Of a stretch of 64,000 nt of DNA, positions 15,223 through 24,411 are shown in pieces. The position numbers and the translations under genes were made by a program. The DNA comes from Flavobacterium frigidimaris (GTDB lineage: Bacteria > Bacteroidota > Bacteroidia > Flavobacteriales > Flavobacteriaceae), in NCBI GenBank assembly GCA_900129595.1, contig FQWG01000024.1:1-64000 (forward strand), read 5' to 3'. Each line of letters opens with the position of its first letter. The stretch's first letter is position 1. The notes below the pieces were generated by a model. The model was given only the letters and a program-made list of their open reading frames with translations. It was not told where the DNA came from and did no database searches.

Positions 15223-16653
15223 ATGTTAACAAACAAGAAAACCAAAATTGTCGCTACACTTGGTCCTGCATGTGGTACGAGAGAGATCATCAAAGATATG
15301 ATCGATGCAGGGGTTAATGTGTTTAGAGTTAATTTTTCGCATGCTGATTACGAAGGAGTAAAAGAGAAAATTAATATTATCAGAGGCCTGAACGAAGAGT
15401 TTGGCTACACTACAGCAATCCTTGGAGATTTACAGGGACCAAAACTTAGAGTTGGTGTAATGGAGGAAGGAACTGTAGTTCATGATGGTGATTTGATCAC
15501 TTTTACAACCGCAGAAGATATTTTGGGAACAGCTCAAAAAGTGTTCATGAAATACCAAAACTTTCCAAATGATGTTAATGCTGGTGAGCGTATTTTGCTT
15601 GACGACGGTAAACTGATTTTTGAAATTGTTTCAACAGATAAAAAAACAGAAGTTGTTGCCAGAGTTATACAGGGTGGAGAATTAAAATCTAAAAAAGGAG
15701 TTAATCTTCCAAACACTAAGATTTCTTTACCGGCTTTAACTGAAAAAGATATTGCAGATGCTATTTTTGCTATTGAGCAAAAAGTAGACTGGATCGCACT
15801 TTCGTTTGTAAAAACACCTCGTGATTTACAAGACCTTCAAGAATTAATCGCGAAACATTCAGAATATAAAATTCCAATTATTGCGAAAATTGAAATGCCG
15901 GAAGCTCTTGAGAACATGGATAAAATTGTAGCGTATTGTGATGGTTTAATGGTGGCACGTGGAGATTTAGGAGTTGAACTTCCTGCACACGAAGTACCAT
16001 TGGTTCAAAAAGATTTGATCAGAAGAGCTAAAATTGCAAGAATTCCTGTTATCGTTGCTACACAAATGATGGAGACAATGATTACAAGTCTAACACCAAC
16101 AAGAGCTGAAGTAAATGACGTTGCAAACTCTGTAATGGATGGAGCTGATGCTGTAATGTTATCTGGAGAAACGGCTACAGGAAATTATCCTGTACAGGTT
16201 ATTCAAAGAATGACACAAATTTGTGAAGCTGTAGAGGATTCTCCACTTATTCAGGTTCCGCAAAATACACCACAAATTAAAACAAAACGTTTTGTTACTA
16301 AAACAGTTTGTCATCAGGCAGCTTTATTGGCTAACGAAATCAAAGCAAAAGCAATTTGTACATTAACAAATAGCGGATATACAGCTTTTCAGGTTTCGGC
16401 TTGGAGACCGTCTGCACACATTTTAGTATTTACTTCAAACAGAAGAATCTTAACACAATTGAATTTATTGTGGGGAGTTAAGTCTTACTTCTATGATAAA
16501 GACGAAAGTACAGATGATACTGTAACAGATGTAAATAAAATTGCTGTTGAAAAAGGTTATGCTACAAAAGGGGATTATTTGATTAATCTTGCAGCTATGC
16601 CAATTAAAGATAAAGGAATGGTAAATACCATGAGAGTTTCTGAAATAGAATAA
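15223..16653 (+). CDS. pyk: Pyruvate kinase
   Basis: Last glycolytic step, phosphoenolpyruvate plus ADP to pyruvate plus ATP. 476 residues. It opens TKIVATLGPACGTRE, has the catalytic IIAKIEMPEALENM region with MVARGDLGVELP and the MMETMITSLTPTRAEVNDVANSV stretch, then the C-terminal allosteric domain. The start is five bases after the IPExxxVDY gene, suggesting an operon. A strong terminator follows. Confidence 0.96.
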   Translation: MLTNKKTKIVATLGPACGTREIIKDMIDAGVNVFRVNFSHADYEGVKEKINIIRGLNEEFGYTTAILGDLQGPKLRVGVMEEGTVVHDGDLITFTTAEDILGTAQKVFMKYQNFPNDVNAGERILLDDGKLIFEIVSTDKKTEVVARVIQGGELKSKKGVNLPNTKISLPALTEKDIADAIFAIEQKVDWIALSFVKTPRDLQDLQELIAKHSEYKIPIIAKIEMPEALENMDKIVAYCDGLMVARGDLGVELPAHEVPLVQKDLIRRAKIARIPVIVATQMMETMITSLTPTRAEVNDVANSVMDGADAVMLSGETATGNYPVQVIQRMTQICEAVEDSPLIQVPQNTPQIKTKRFVTKTVCHQAALLANEIKAKAICTLTNSGYTAFQVSAWRPSAHILVFTSNRRILTQLNLLWGVKSYFYDKDESTDDTVTDVNKIAVEKGYATKGDYLINLAAMPIKDKGMVNTMRVSEIE

Positions 16654-16682
16654 TAATCTTCTTTTAGGATTACAATATAATG

Positions 16683-16712
16683 AGCCATTCGATACTTCGA
16701 ATGGCTTTTTTT
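16683..16712 (+). terminator. Rho-independent terminator after pyk
   Basis: AGCCATTCGA and TCGAATGGCT form a perfect 10-bp stem with a TACT loop and a T run. Confidence 0.92.
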
Positions 16713-16735
16713 ATGACATTTTTCTTTTTTTAAAT

Positions 16736-16903
16736 TTATGCAGACTTATGAACAATTTCATAAGTCTTTTTTATTCTCTTTAGTTTAGGATAAATCATGT
16801 CTTCAAAATTGTTTTTCATCGAATAGACTGCAAAATAATTTGCAAATTTCTTACTATAGTGAAGGTGAAAATCTGCCAATTTCGCTTCATGATATTCAAT
16901 CAT
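16736..16903 (-). pseudogene. Small unrecognised ORF, probably a gene remnant
   Basis: The minus strand encodes 55 residues from an ATG at 16903, MIEYHEAKLADFHLH through SKKFANYFAVYSMK to YEIVHKSA. Codon use and amphipathic character look protein-like, and the frame stays open about 14 codons further upstream (to about 16945, RTFDFAQSLRLYL) before a TAA. That suggests the 3' end of a longer decayed gene rather than a complete small gene. I do not recognise the family. A small hairpin ACTTATGA / TTCATAAGT overlaps its last codons. Confidence 0.4.
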
Positions 16904-17045
16904 CAAATACAATCTTAAGCTTTGCGCAAAATCAAATGTTCTTTTTTAAAGTTTGACTAAAAAAAGAGATTAAAATAAAGTGATTTTGTTACCCTCTTAT
17001 TGAAGATAAAATAATCGATATAACTTCTTGATTTAATTTTTAGAT

Positions 17046-17067
17046 GTTTCATTTTATAAAATGGAAC
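17046..17067. promoter_or_regulatory. Palindromic operator-like site 1
   Basis: A 22-bp palindrome with half-site GTTTCATTTTA and one mismatch in the second half (GGAAC instead of GAAAC). It is the weaker twin of the site at 17094-17121; the centres are 51 bp apart, about five helical turns. Such paired palindromes usually bind a dimeric repressor. Confidence 0.55.
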
Positions 17068-17093
17068 ACGATGTAGCAAAATAAAACATTTTT

Positions 17094-17121
17094 ATTGTTT
17101 CATTTTATAAAATGAAACAAT
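17094..17121. promoter_or_regulatory. Palindromic operator-like site 2 (28-bp perfect palindrome)
   Basis: The half-site ATTGTTTCATTTTA is perfectly mirrored over 28 bp. No T run or coding frame is attached. It lies between the orphan ORF remnant and the DUF4136 gene, with no regulator gene adjacent. Confidence 0.6.
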
Positions 17122-17170
17122 GTCAGACAAGACAGTTATGTAGTTGTACAAGGAAAATAGAACTTAAAAA

Positions 17171-17214
17171 TACTCAGGGTTATTCATTCTAATCCGAATA
17201 GATGACTCTGAGTA
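17171..17214. repeat. Hairpin TACTCAG ... CTGAGTA
   Basis: TACTCAG at 17171 is mirrored by CTGAGTA ending 17214, with inner pairing of ATTC and GAAT. There is no T tract. Apart from this and the two palindromes, the 17120-17416 stretch shows nothing I can name. Confidence 0.45.
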
Positions 17215-17416
17215 ATTAAGTAAGAATTTTACTGGCGGCATGATGTCAGTTAAATAAAATAATTATATCTTTGAGTATGGGCTAATATATTGTTTAATAG
17301 TTGTTTGTGAAAATACAAGCAAATATTTAACATGACTTCCCGTATATTCAGGGTTTAAGCACGATTTTAAGAATTTCAAGTAAAACTAATTTAATCATTA
17401 ATTTAAATACCATAAG

Positions 17417-18001
17417 ATGAATATTAAAAGAAAGAATCTTCGTATAATCCCAATATTGTTTTTGGGTTTAATTTACAGCTGCTCTCCAACTGTAAAAGTT
17501 ACAAGTGATTATGATCACTCGGCTAATTTTAGTGAATATAAAACTTTTGCATTTTATGATTTAAAAGCGCAGGAAGGTCAGATCAACCAGTTAAATGTTG
17601 ATCGTATTACAAAAGCAATCCGTTCTGAGCTGATCAGCAAAGGTTTTACAGAAACAACCAGCAATCCGGATCTAAAAGTAAATGCAGTAACCATCTTAAA
17701 AAACAAAACATCTGTATCTGCCAATACTGATTTTTATGGTTATGGAGGAATGTATCGTCCTTACGGATATTGGGGAGGCGGCGGTGCCATGATGGGTAAT
17801 GCAAATACAACCTTCAACTCCTACGATTATGTTGATGGCTCACTGATAATTGATATTGTATCCTCAAAAACTCAAAAACTGATTTGGCAAGGAATAGGAA
17901 ATGCTCAAATAGACAGCAAGCCTAGTGATCCTGAGGAATTTGTTACTAATTCTATCAAAAAAATCCTGGCTGGTTTCCCTCCCGGATTAGCAAAAAAATA
18001 G
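17417..18001 (+). CDS. DUF4136 lipoprotein
   Basis: 194 residues. The lipoprotein signal ends in the lipobox LIYSC (Cys22), so it is exported and lipid-anchored. The mature part begins SPTVKVTSDYDHSANFSEYKTF, typical of DUF4136 proteins, and contains a Gly/Tyr-rich loop (YGYGGMYRPYGYWGGGG) before a beta-rich end. Function unknown; family members are envelope-associated. It stands alone between gene-poor regions. Confidence 0.85.
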   Translation: MNIKRKNLRIIPILFLGLIYSCSPTVKVTSDYDHSANFSEYKTFAFYDLKAQEGQINQLNVDRITKAIRSELISKGFTETTSNPDLKVNAVTILKNKTSVSANTDFYGYGGMYRPYGYWGGGGAMMGNANTTFNSYDYVDGSLIIDIVSSKTQKLIWQGIGNAQIDSKPSDPEEFVTNSIKKILAGFPPGLAKK

Positions 18002-18145
18002 TTTGTAAATATTTGTGGTCTTATCACTGTACTTGTTTGTTGAACAAATAAGTACAGTCTATAGACACAATATCCGGAAACTTTCTTTTTAAAATTTATT
18101 TTGAAAAGGAAAGGAAAATACGAAATAAATTAAGCTTAAAAACTC

Positions 18146-19332
18146 ATGATCGATATTATACTTTCGCTTTTCTTTTTTATAGCTACAATAGTTGGTTTTG
18201 CAACATCCTTTATGGTTCTTTTTTCAAAAAAAAATTACTCAAAAAGTTTTTTTTAGGCCTGTTTTTATTCAGTCTTGCTGTGGTGAGTATTTATAACTTT
18301 TACTTATCGGCAAATGGCTTAAAGGATTTTCCTGATTTATTTATAATTGCAAAATCATTTATCTTTTTAGTGGCTCCTTGTGCTTTTTTGTATGTAAGAA
18401 GTATTTTGTTTTCAGACAAACTGTTCAAAAAATATGATTGGTTTCATTTTTTGCCATTTCTGATTTATTTTAGTTTAACGTTTTTTGTATGGATAGGAAA
18501 TTATATTGATCTTCATATCATTCACAACATTTCTGCCAGAATAAAAAATCCTTTTTCTATGTTAAGTCTGACCGTATGGCTGTTATATGCTTTTTGTCAG
18601 ACAATGATGATTTTAAATTATGATTTGAAAAAATTTAAAGAAAATCATTTTAACAGGGTAAAGATTCTAAGTTGGATCAGAGTATATAATTTGATGATTT
18701 TGTTTTTGTTCTCAGCACTTTTTGTACATTATTTTTTAATCAGAAGAGTAGATAATATTGATTTTTCAAGTTACATTTTAATATCATCAGTTTTAGTTTT
18801 TACAGTGGGCTGGCTTTATTTTAAACCACAAATTTTTTATGATACGAGTGAAACTTTTGAGGCTGCTGAAGAAAGTCCTGTGATAATAAAAACAAACGAG
18901 AATAAAACCGTTTTACCATTAGTTAAAGAATTAACTCCCGAAAAAAAATTACTATACCTTAATAAGCTCGAATGCATATTTGCATCAAAAGAACTTTTTT
19001 TAAAAAAAGATTTAGTAATTCGCGATATAGCTGATGAAACCGGAATATCAGTTCATCATATTTCTAATTTAATTAATTCTGAATTCAATCTTCATTTTCA
19101 GGATTATGTCAATATAAAAAGGATAGAATACTTTAGAGAAAAAATCAATGATCCTGAATGGAAAGATCTATCGCTCGAAGGTATGGCATGGGGATCAGGT
19201 TTTAAATCCAGAACCACTTGTTTTAGGGCATTTATAAAACATACCGGAAAATCTCCTTCTGAATATTTCAAAGTAATTAGAATTAACCCTGAGAAAAACA
19301 ATACTTATTATTTTAAACAAGCTTCCGGCTAA
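18146..19332 (+). pseudogene. AraC-family regulator with N-terminal membrane domain, frameshifted
   Basis: Two frames together make one protein. Frame one starts at the ATG 18146 (MIDIILSLFFFIATIVG) and stops at 18254. The second frame continues the same membrane domain (VSIYNFYLSANG...) through six to seven membrane segments to a C-terminal AraC-type helix-turn-helix (LVIRDIADETGISVHHISN ... RAFIKHTGKSPSEYF). The break falls in an A9 tract (18226-18234) or T8 tract (18247-18254); one added base restores the frame. A GTG at 18280 could start the second part alone, but would lose the first membrane segment. The likely targets are the outer-membrane genes that follow. Confidence 0.8.
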
Positions 19333-19391
19333 ATAAAAATAGTAGGTCAAAGAAGTTGTGAAATCTCTTTAATTTTTTAAAAACAGCAACT

Positions 19392-20363
19392 ATGAAGACG
19401 AAATTTAATATCCAAAGACAGACCATAAAATCAGGTTATATAGTGCTACTTCTTTTTGTCTGTTTTTTTAGTCATGCACAGCTTAAAGGAGGTCATATTT
19501 TAGGTGCCATGGGATTACAGTCAGGAACCCAGACTCCGGAAAACACATTAAGTGTTTATGTTCCCGGATATTTTTATACCGCATCCTCTTTACGAAATGC
19601 AGATGGTGACAAGTCAATTGCAAATCCTGATCTCACCATGTCCATCACGGGAGCGGGAGCCTCTTATGTAAGTGATTTCAAAATTCTGGGAGCCAATTAC
19701 GGAGCCACTATCTTACTTGCTTTTGCGGCAAACACAATTCAGGGAAATAGTGTAGACACCAGAAATTCTTTAGCTTTTACAGACACCTATATACAGCCTT
19801 TGCAATTAGGATGGCACAATAAAAGAGCCGATTTTGTTTTTAGCTACCAAATGTATTTACCAACCGGAAAATTTGATGTGGGAGCTTCAGATAATAGCGG
19901 TTTAGGGATGTTTATGAATGAGTTTTCTGCCGGAACAACCTTATTCTTTAATGATAAAAAGACCTTTCATTTTTCAGCTTTATTCTCTTATGAAATAAAT
20001 AGAAAAAAGAAAGATACAGATATTAAAACCGGAGATATCTTAAGTGTCGAAGGCGGTTTAGGAAAAACATTTTACGTAATGGACGGTACAAATCCTGTTC
20101 CGAAATCAATCATAAACGCAGGGTTGATTTATTATTTGCAATACAAAGTTACGAATGATAAAATTCCGGTTCCCGTAATAGGTACTATTGAAACCGATAA
20201 AGACCGTATAGGCGGCATAGGAGCCGAGGTAAATTATTTTCATATTGGCTGCAGCACTTCTGCAGGACTGCGCTGGATTGCTGAGGTCAATGCAATCAAC
20301 AGATTTCAGGGAAATACCTTTTTCTTAACGCTGGCACACGTGTTTAGTTTCAAAAAAAAATAG
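19392..20363 (+). CDS. SphA/MetA-pathway-type outer-membrane channel protein
   Basis: 323 residues with a signal peptide ending SHAQ. The mature part starts GGHILGAMGLQSGTQTPEN and is rich in alternating beta strands with a typical family pattern (YLPTGKFDVGASDNSGLGMFMNEFSAG, HFSALFSYEINRKKKD). It resembles the phenol-degradation MetA-pathway (COG4313) family of outer-membrane beta barrels thought to admit hydrophobic compounds. The substrate is unknown. It is the first gene after the frameshifted AraC regulator and probably in one unit with the next gene. Confidence 0.72.
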   Translation: MKTKFNIQRQTIKSGYIVLLLFVCFFSHAQLKGGHILGAMGLQSGTQTPENTLSVYVPGYFYTASSLRNADGDKSIANPDLTMSITGAGASYVSDFKILGANYGATILLAFAANTIQGNSVDTRNSLAFTDTYIQPLQLGWHNKRADFVFSYQMYLPTGKFDVGASDNSGLGMFMNEFSAGTTLFFNDKKTFHFSALFSYEINRKKKDTDIKTGDILSVEGGLGKTFYVMDGTNPVPKSIINAGLIYYLQYKVTNDKIPVPVIGTIETDKDRIGGIGAEVNYFHIGCSTSAGLRWIAEVNAINRFQGNTFFLTLAHVFSFKKK

Positions 20364-20440
20364 TCTGAATAACGATTTTGATTGTTTTTTTTAGTTGAGG
20401 TTTTTTTTGATGGATTTAATAAATTCTAAATTTAGTTTAA

Positions 20441-21598
20441 ATGAAAAACACAAAATTCTTCAGGAAATTATTTCTCATAAATTTTTTCTTTCTGTTATCA
20501 ATCACGACAGTCAATGCACAAAAACAACATATTAGTTTACGGGATTCTATAGACGGAGCAATAGATTTGAGCGATTATATTATCTATGCGCACGGTTTTA
20601 TTGTAGTGCCAACGCTTATTACAGAGCCTGCTTTGGGAGGCATTGGAGGTGCAGTATTGCCTATTTTCCTTAAAAAACACGACCCGATTATTGATGAAAA
20701 CGGGAAGAAAAGATTTATCGATCCGGACATTACAGGTGCGATGGGAATGTATACAGGTAATAAGAGCTGGGGTGCAGGTGCCTTTCGGGCAGGAAGTTTT
20801 ATAAAATCAAAAATAATGTATCGCGTTGGAGCTGGTTACGGAGATGTAAACATGTCCTTCTATGAAAATATGCCCTCTGGAAAAGACAAGGAAATTGACC
20901 TTAATTTTAGATCATTTTTCTTTTACGCAAGAGTGATGAAACAGTTTAGAAATGCAAAATGGAGTGCAGGTCCGCAGTATTTTTTGATGGATTCTAAAAT
21001 CAATTTTCCTGATTTAGCTAATCTTCCGGTTTTTGCTAACGCAAAAGACATCAATAGTACTGTCAGTCAACTTGGGGCAGCATTACAGTTTGATGGCCGT
21101 GATAATATCTTTACTCCCGATAAAGGAATAAGACTTCAGTCAGACTTTTTTTGGTCAGATAAAGCAATTGGAAGCGATTACCAGGCTTGGCGGTTAAATT
21201 TATCTGCAATAGGGTATTATCCTCTAACCAAAAAACTAATTGGAGGATTGAGGCTCGAAGGAGAACAAGCCTTTGGAAGTCCGCCTTTTTATCTTCGTCC
21301 GGGAATAAACCTAAGAGGAATTCCTGCCGCAAGATATCAGGGCAAAACCAGTATCGTTACCGAAGGCGAGCTGAGATGGGATTTGTATAGAAGATGGAGT
21401 CTTATGGGCTACGGCGGTGTTGCAAGTGCTTTTGACAATTGGGACAAGGCTTTTGCCAAACCCGTAGTTTACAGTTACGGAACTGGTTTTAGATATTTAC
21501 TGGCCAGAAAATTCAAACTCCGCATGGGAATCGATGTAGCAAAAGGCAATGAAGATTGGGCGTATTATGTGGTGTTTGGCAGCAATTGGCTGCGATAA
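20441..21598 (+). CDS. Omp85/BamA-superfamily outer-membrane barrel protein without POTRA domains
   Basis: 385 residues. A signal peptide ends NAQ. The C-terminal half has the surface-antigen barrel pattern, including GRDNIFTPDKGIRLQSDFF and the loop-6 motif LRGIPAARYQG, and it ends in a terminal beta strand YYVVFGSNWLR. No POTRA repeats fit in the ~200 residues before the barrel, so it is a single-barrel member like patatin-less TamA relatives rather than BamA. It follows the SphA-like gene by 77 bases. Confidence 0.78.
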   Translation: MKNTKFFRKLFLINFFFLLSITTVNAQKQHISLRDSIDGAIDLSDYIIYAHGFIVVPTLITEPALGGIGGAVLPIFLKKHDPIIDENGKKRFIDPDITGAMGMYTGNKSWGAGAFRAGSFIKSKIMYRVGAGYGDVNMSFYENMPSGKDKEIDLNFRSFFFYARVMKQFRNAKWSAGPQYFLMDSKINFPDLANLPVFANAKDINSTVSQLGAALQFDGRDNIFTPDKGIRLQSDFFWSDKAIGSDYQAWRLNLSAIGYYPLTKKLIGGLRLEGEQAFGSPPFYLRPGINLRGIPAARYQGKTSIVTEGELRWDLYRRWSLMGYGGVASAFDNWDKAFAKPVVYSYGTGFRYLLARKFKLRMGIDVAKGNEDWAYYVVFGSNWLR

Positions 21599-21622
21599 CT
21601 TTTACAGTATTAAAATATAAAT

Positions 21623-21649
21623 AAACCCGACAATAATTTTGTTGGGTTT
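21623..21649 (+). terminator. Terminator after the Omp85-type gene
   Basis: AAACCCGACAA and TTGTTGGGTTT pair (one G-T) around a TAATT loop, with T-rich sequence after. The remaining bases up to 21898 are AT-rich and I see nothing further in them. Confidence 0.8.
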
Positions 21650-21898
21650 TGTTGTTTTTTATATTCAGGATGTATCTCTTTTTCTCAGTTCGTTATCTCA
21701 AATTATAGAGATAAATAGCTATTTCTGCTAATTCTATATAGGTTATTGATTTTGCAGAGTTTGTAAGTTTTTATAGCTTAATAAAAACATTTTGTAAAAA
21801 TTAACGCTTGAAGGTTAGTTTTATTAACTAAAATTTAATTGTTTTGTAACAAATTGTAGATTACAACAACTAATTTATCAAATCATTAAACATAAATT

Positions 21899-23095
21899 AT
21901 GAATACATTTTCATTCAAATCAGTACTTGCGGCTTCCGTTTTTTTTGTTGGGGCAACAGGCTGTTTTGCACAAGACATTTTAGTGAATTCACTAAAACTA
22001 AATGCAAGCGAAAAAAGTAAAGAAAACTTTAAATTTACTGACGTTATCAATCTTGGAACTACTTCTGTAAAATTACAAGGTTCATCAGGAACTTGCTGGA
22101 GTTATTCTACGAACTCTTTCTTAGAATCAGAAATGATTCGTTTAGGAAAACAACCGGTAGAATTGTCTCAAATTTACTCGGCAAGAAACGTTTATGTAGA
22201 AAAAGGAGTTAATTATGTTCGTATGCACGGAGCGGTTACTTTAGGCGACGGTGGTGCATTGCATGATGTAATTAATATGTATAAAAAATACGGAACTGTA
22301 CCTAGAGAAGTTTACACTGGACTGAACTACGGAACAGACAAAAATAAATTTGGAGAAATGGCTGCAATGATCGAAGGTGTTTTGACAGCTGTAGTTAAAA
22401 ACCCGAACGGAGAATTAACCCCAAACTGGAAAAAAGCTTACACTGCAGTTATCGATTCTTATTTAGGAACCGTGCCGGAAAACTTCGCATACAAAGGAAA
22501 AAACTATACGCCACAAACTTTTGCTAAAGAAGTAGTAGGTATTAATCCGGATGAGTATGTAGAGATTTCATCTTTTACAACTTCTCCTTATTACGAAAAA
22601 ACAACGATGATGGTGCCGGACAACTGGTCATTTGATCAGGTTTACAACGTAAAAGTAAACGACATGACAGATGTTATCGACAATGCTCTGAAAAAAGGAT
22701 ACACAGTAGCCTGGGCAACAGATGTAAGCGAGAAAAGCTTTAGCTGGAAAAATGGTGTTGCATATGTACCAACAAAGAAATTTGACGATATGACTGCCGA
22801 AGAAAAAGCAGACATGTTCAACGGACCAAAAGCAGAACCTGAAATTACTGCTGAAATGCGTCAGACTGCGTTTGATAACTACACAACAACAGACGATCAC
22901 GGAATGCACATTATTGGTCTTGCCAAAGATCAAACCGGAAAAGAATATTATATCGTAAAAAATTCTTGGGGAGCAACAAACGACTACAAAGGTTATTTGT
23001 TTGTAACTAAGAATTTCGTAAAATACAAAACAACTGCTTTGTTGCTAAACAAAGGCGGAATTCCAACGGATATCGCTAAGAAGTTAGGGGTTTAA
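21899..23095 (+). CDS. C1-family cysteine peptidase (aminopeptidase C / bleomycin hydrolase-like), exported
   Basis: 398 residues with a signal peptide ending CFAQD. The papain-fold catalytic set is visible: Gln60 in VKLQGSSGTCWSYS, Cys66, His337 in DDHGMHIIG and Asn355 in VKNSWGA. Family members of the PepC/bleomycin hydrolase group are normally cytosolic, but the signal sequence puts this one in the envelope or outside, as is common in Bacteroidota. It probably trims peptides. Single gene with its own terminator. Confidence 0.88.
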   Translation: MNTFSFKSVLAASVFFVGATGCFAQDILVNSLKLNASEKSKENFKFTDVINLGTTSVKLQGSSGTCWSYSTNSFLESEMIRLGKQPVELSQIYSARNVYVEKGVNYVRMHGAVTLGDGGALHDVINMYKKYGTVPREVYTGLNYGTDKNKFGEMAAMIEGVLTAVVKNPNGELTPNWKKAYTAVIDSYLGTVPENFAYKGKNYTPQTFAKEVVGINPDEYVEISSFTTSPYYEKTTMMVPDNWSFDQVYNVKVNDMTDVIDNALKKGYTVAWATDVSEKSFSWKNGVAYVPTKKFDDMTAEEKADMFNGPKAEPEITAEMRQTAFDNYTTTDDHGMHIIGLAKDQTGKEYYIVKNSWGATNDYKGYLFVTKNFVKYKTTALLLNKGGIPTDIAKKLGV

Positions 23096-23118
23096 TTACC
23101 TTAGGTTTTATAAAATAG

Positions 23119-23153
23119 AAAAAGCGCTGCAAGATAATTGCGGCGCTTTTTTT
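23119..23153 (+). terminator. Rho-independent terminator after the C1 peptidase gene
   Basis: AAAGCGCTGC and GCGGCGCTTT pair with one T-G wobble, followed by a T run. Confidence 0.88.
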
Positions 23154-23308
23154 ATTCATTTAGTTAAGCAATTATTGTTAATTTCAACAAAGAATCTAAG
23201 ATTCTAATGGGCTTAAATAATTTTTGTAGGTTTTCTATATTGTAAATAGCATAAGTGCAGTATATTCGCATAAATTTAAAAGTGTTGAAATAATTTTATC
23301 GATTCATT

Positions 23309-24208
23309 ATGAAAGCTTTTTCAGTTTATTATTTGGCTATTATAACTGTTTTTTCTATAAATAGTTTTGGGCAAAGCATTAGTAGTGCGGCGTCAATGCC
23401 AGAGAACATTTCTAACAATGATCCTATTATAGGATATCTTGTTGTAGAAACGATTAATAAAACTTTTGGCAGAAGTGTCACCCAATACAAGGTTTCAAGG
23501 TTAAGTATGATAAGTACTTACGATCTTGGTCCTAATAATACCAGAACCATAACTCCGATATACGGAGAAGTAAAAGGAAAAAATTCGCGATTAACGCTGG
23601 CGCCAAAAGCTCTGGTTGATACTGCAGTCGCGGCTGCTAAACCTATCAGGCTGGATGCAATATACAGAAGATCAAAAGAAAAAACTTCGTATGGAGAAGC
23701 AGACTCAACAGTCGTAGTAAATTCTGAATTGACAAACGGATCATCAAACGAAAAAAAGGAAGAAGTAAAGCCACAATCAAAAGCACTTGTTGCTACAGCT
23801 TCTAAAGCTATTAAGACCGATCTGACTGATACAAAAGCAAAAGTTGTTAAAACGGGACTGCAATCAAAAAATGTAATTGCAGCTACTGCGACCGCTGTTA
23901 AACCTGTCGAGGTTGAGTTAACAGCTCCGGCGGATGGAGGGCCAAAATCTTTGTCTATAGATGTCGTAAAAACGTATGCTAAAGTGTTGGACAAAGGATA
24001 TAAATCTATAGAGATGCTCACAAAGGTTGGAGACAGGGCTTATTTTGACGGTGATTTGGCAACAGCTGCTAAATATTATTCGGAGTTGTTTAGCATGGCT
24101 AAAAATTTAGAACCCGTGTATTATTATCGTTATGCTCAATCCTTAAAAGCAATCAATCAAATGGATAAAGCAGATGAGATGATGAAATTGTTTGAAAATA
24201 AAAAATAA
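23309..24208 (+). CDS. Exported protein with TPR-like C-terminus, tandem paralogue A
   Basis: 299 residues, signal peptide ending SFGQS. A conserved N-terminal block (VVETINKTFGRSVTQYKVSR ... TYDLGPNNTR) is followed by a Lys/Ala/Thr-rich linker of about 100 residues. The C-terminal ~85 residues (AYFDGDLATAAKYYSEL, YYYRYAQSLKAI) look like two tetratricopeptide helices, similar in style to the N-termini of Bacteroidota OmpA-family proteins. Function not recognised. The next large gene is a shorter paralogue lacking most of the linker. Confidence 0.7.
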   Translation: MKAFSVYYLAIITVFSINSFGQSISSAASMPENISNNDPIIGYLVVETINKTFGRSVTQYKVSRLSMISTYDLGPNNTRTITPIYGEVKGKNSRLTLAPKALVDTAVAAAKPIRLDAIYRRSKEKTSYGEADSTVVVNSELTNGSSNEKKEEVKPQSKALVATASKAIKTDLTDTKAKVVKTGLQSKNVIAATATAVKPVEVELTAPADGGPKSLSIDVVKTYAKVLDKGYKSIEMLTKVGDRAYFDGDLATAAKYYSELFSMAKNLEPVYYYRYAQSLKAINQMDKADEMMKLFENKK

Positions 24209-24340
24209 ATGTATAAAACAGCCAAAGAGTTGGTGTATTATACCATTAAAACTTTGGAAGATATTCTCGAAACAAACATAATTTTGAACCCGAACAAAGA
24301 AAGCAGGCACTTCAACGGGTTTTTAGGTAATTTGAAGTAA
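24209..24340 (+). CDS. Possible small ORF of 43 residues abutting the upstream stop
   Basis: Starts at the ATG directly after the stop codon of the upstream gene and encodes MYKTAKELVYYTIKTLEDIL, then ETNIILNPNKESRHFNGFLGNLK. The composition is protein-like, but no family is recognised. It may be a genuine small gene coupled to its neighbour or a chance frame. Low confidence. Confidence 0.25.
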   Translation: MYKTAKELVYYTIKTLEDILETNIILNPNKESRHFNGFLGNLK

Positions 24341-24411
24341 AATTAAATGTAACTTACTGATAATTAGTATATTTGCATTGTATTTATTCCTAATAACCTT
24401 ATTGATGTATC

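Noticed and set aside
17046-17121. The two palindromes as a CRISPR fragment
   Set aside because: Only two units, they are themselves palindromic, and there is no cas gene or further repeat nearby.
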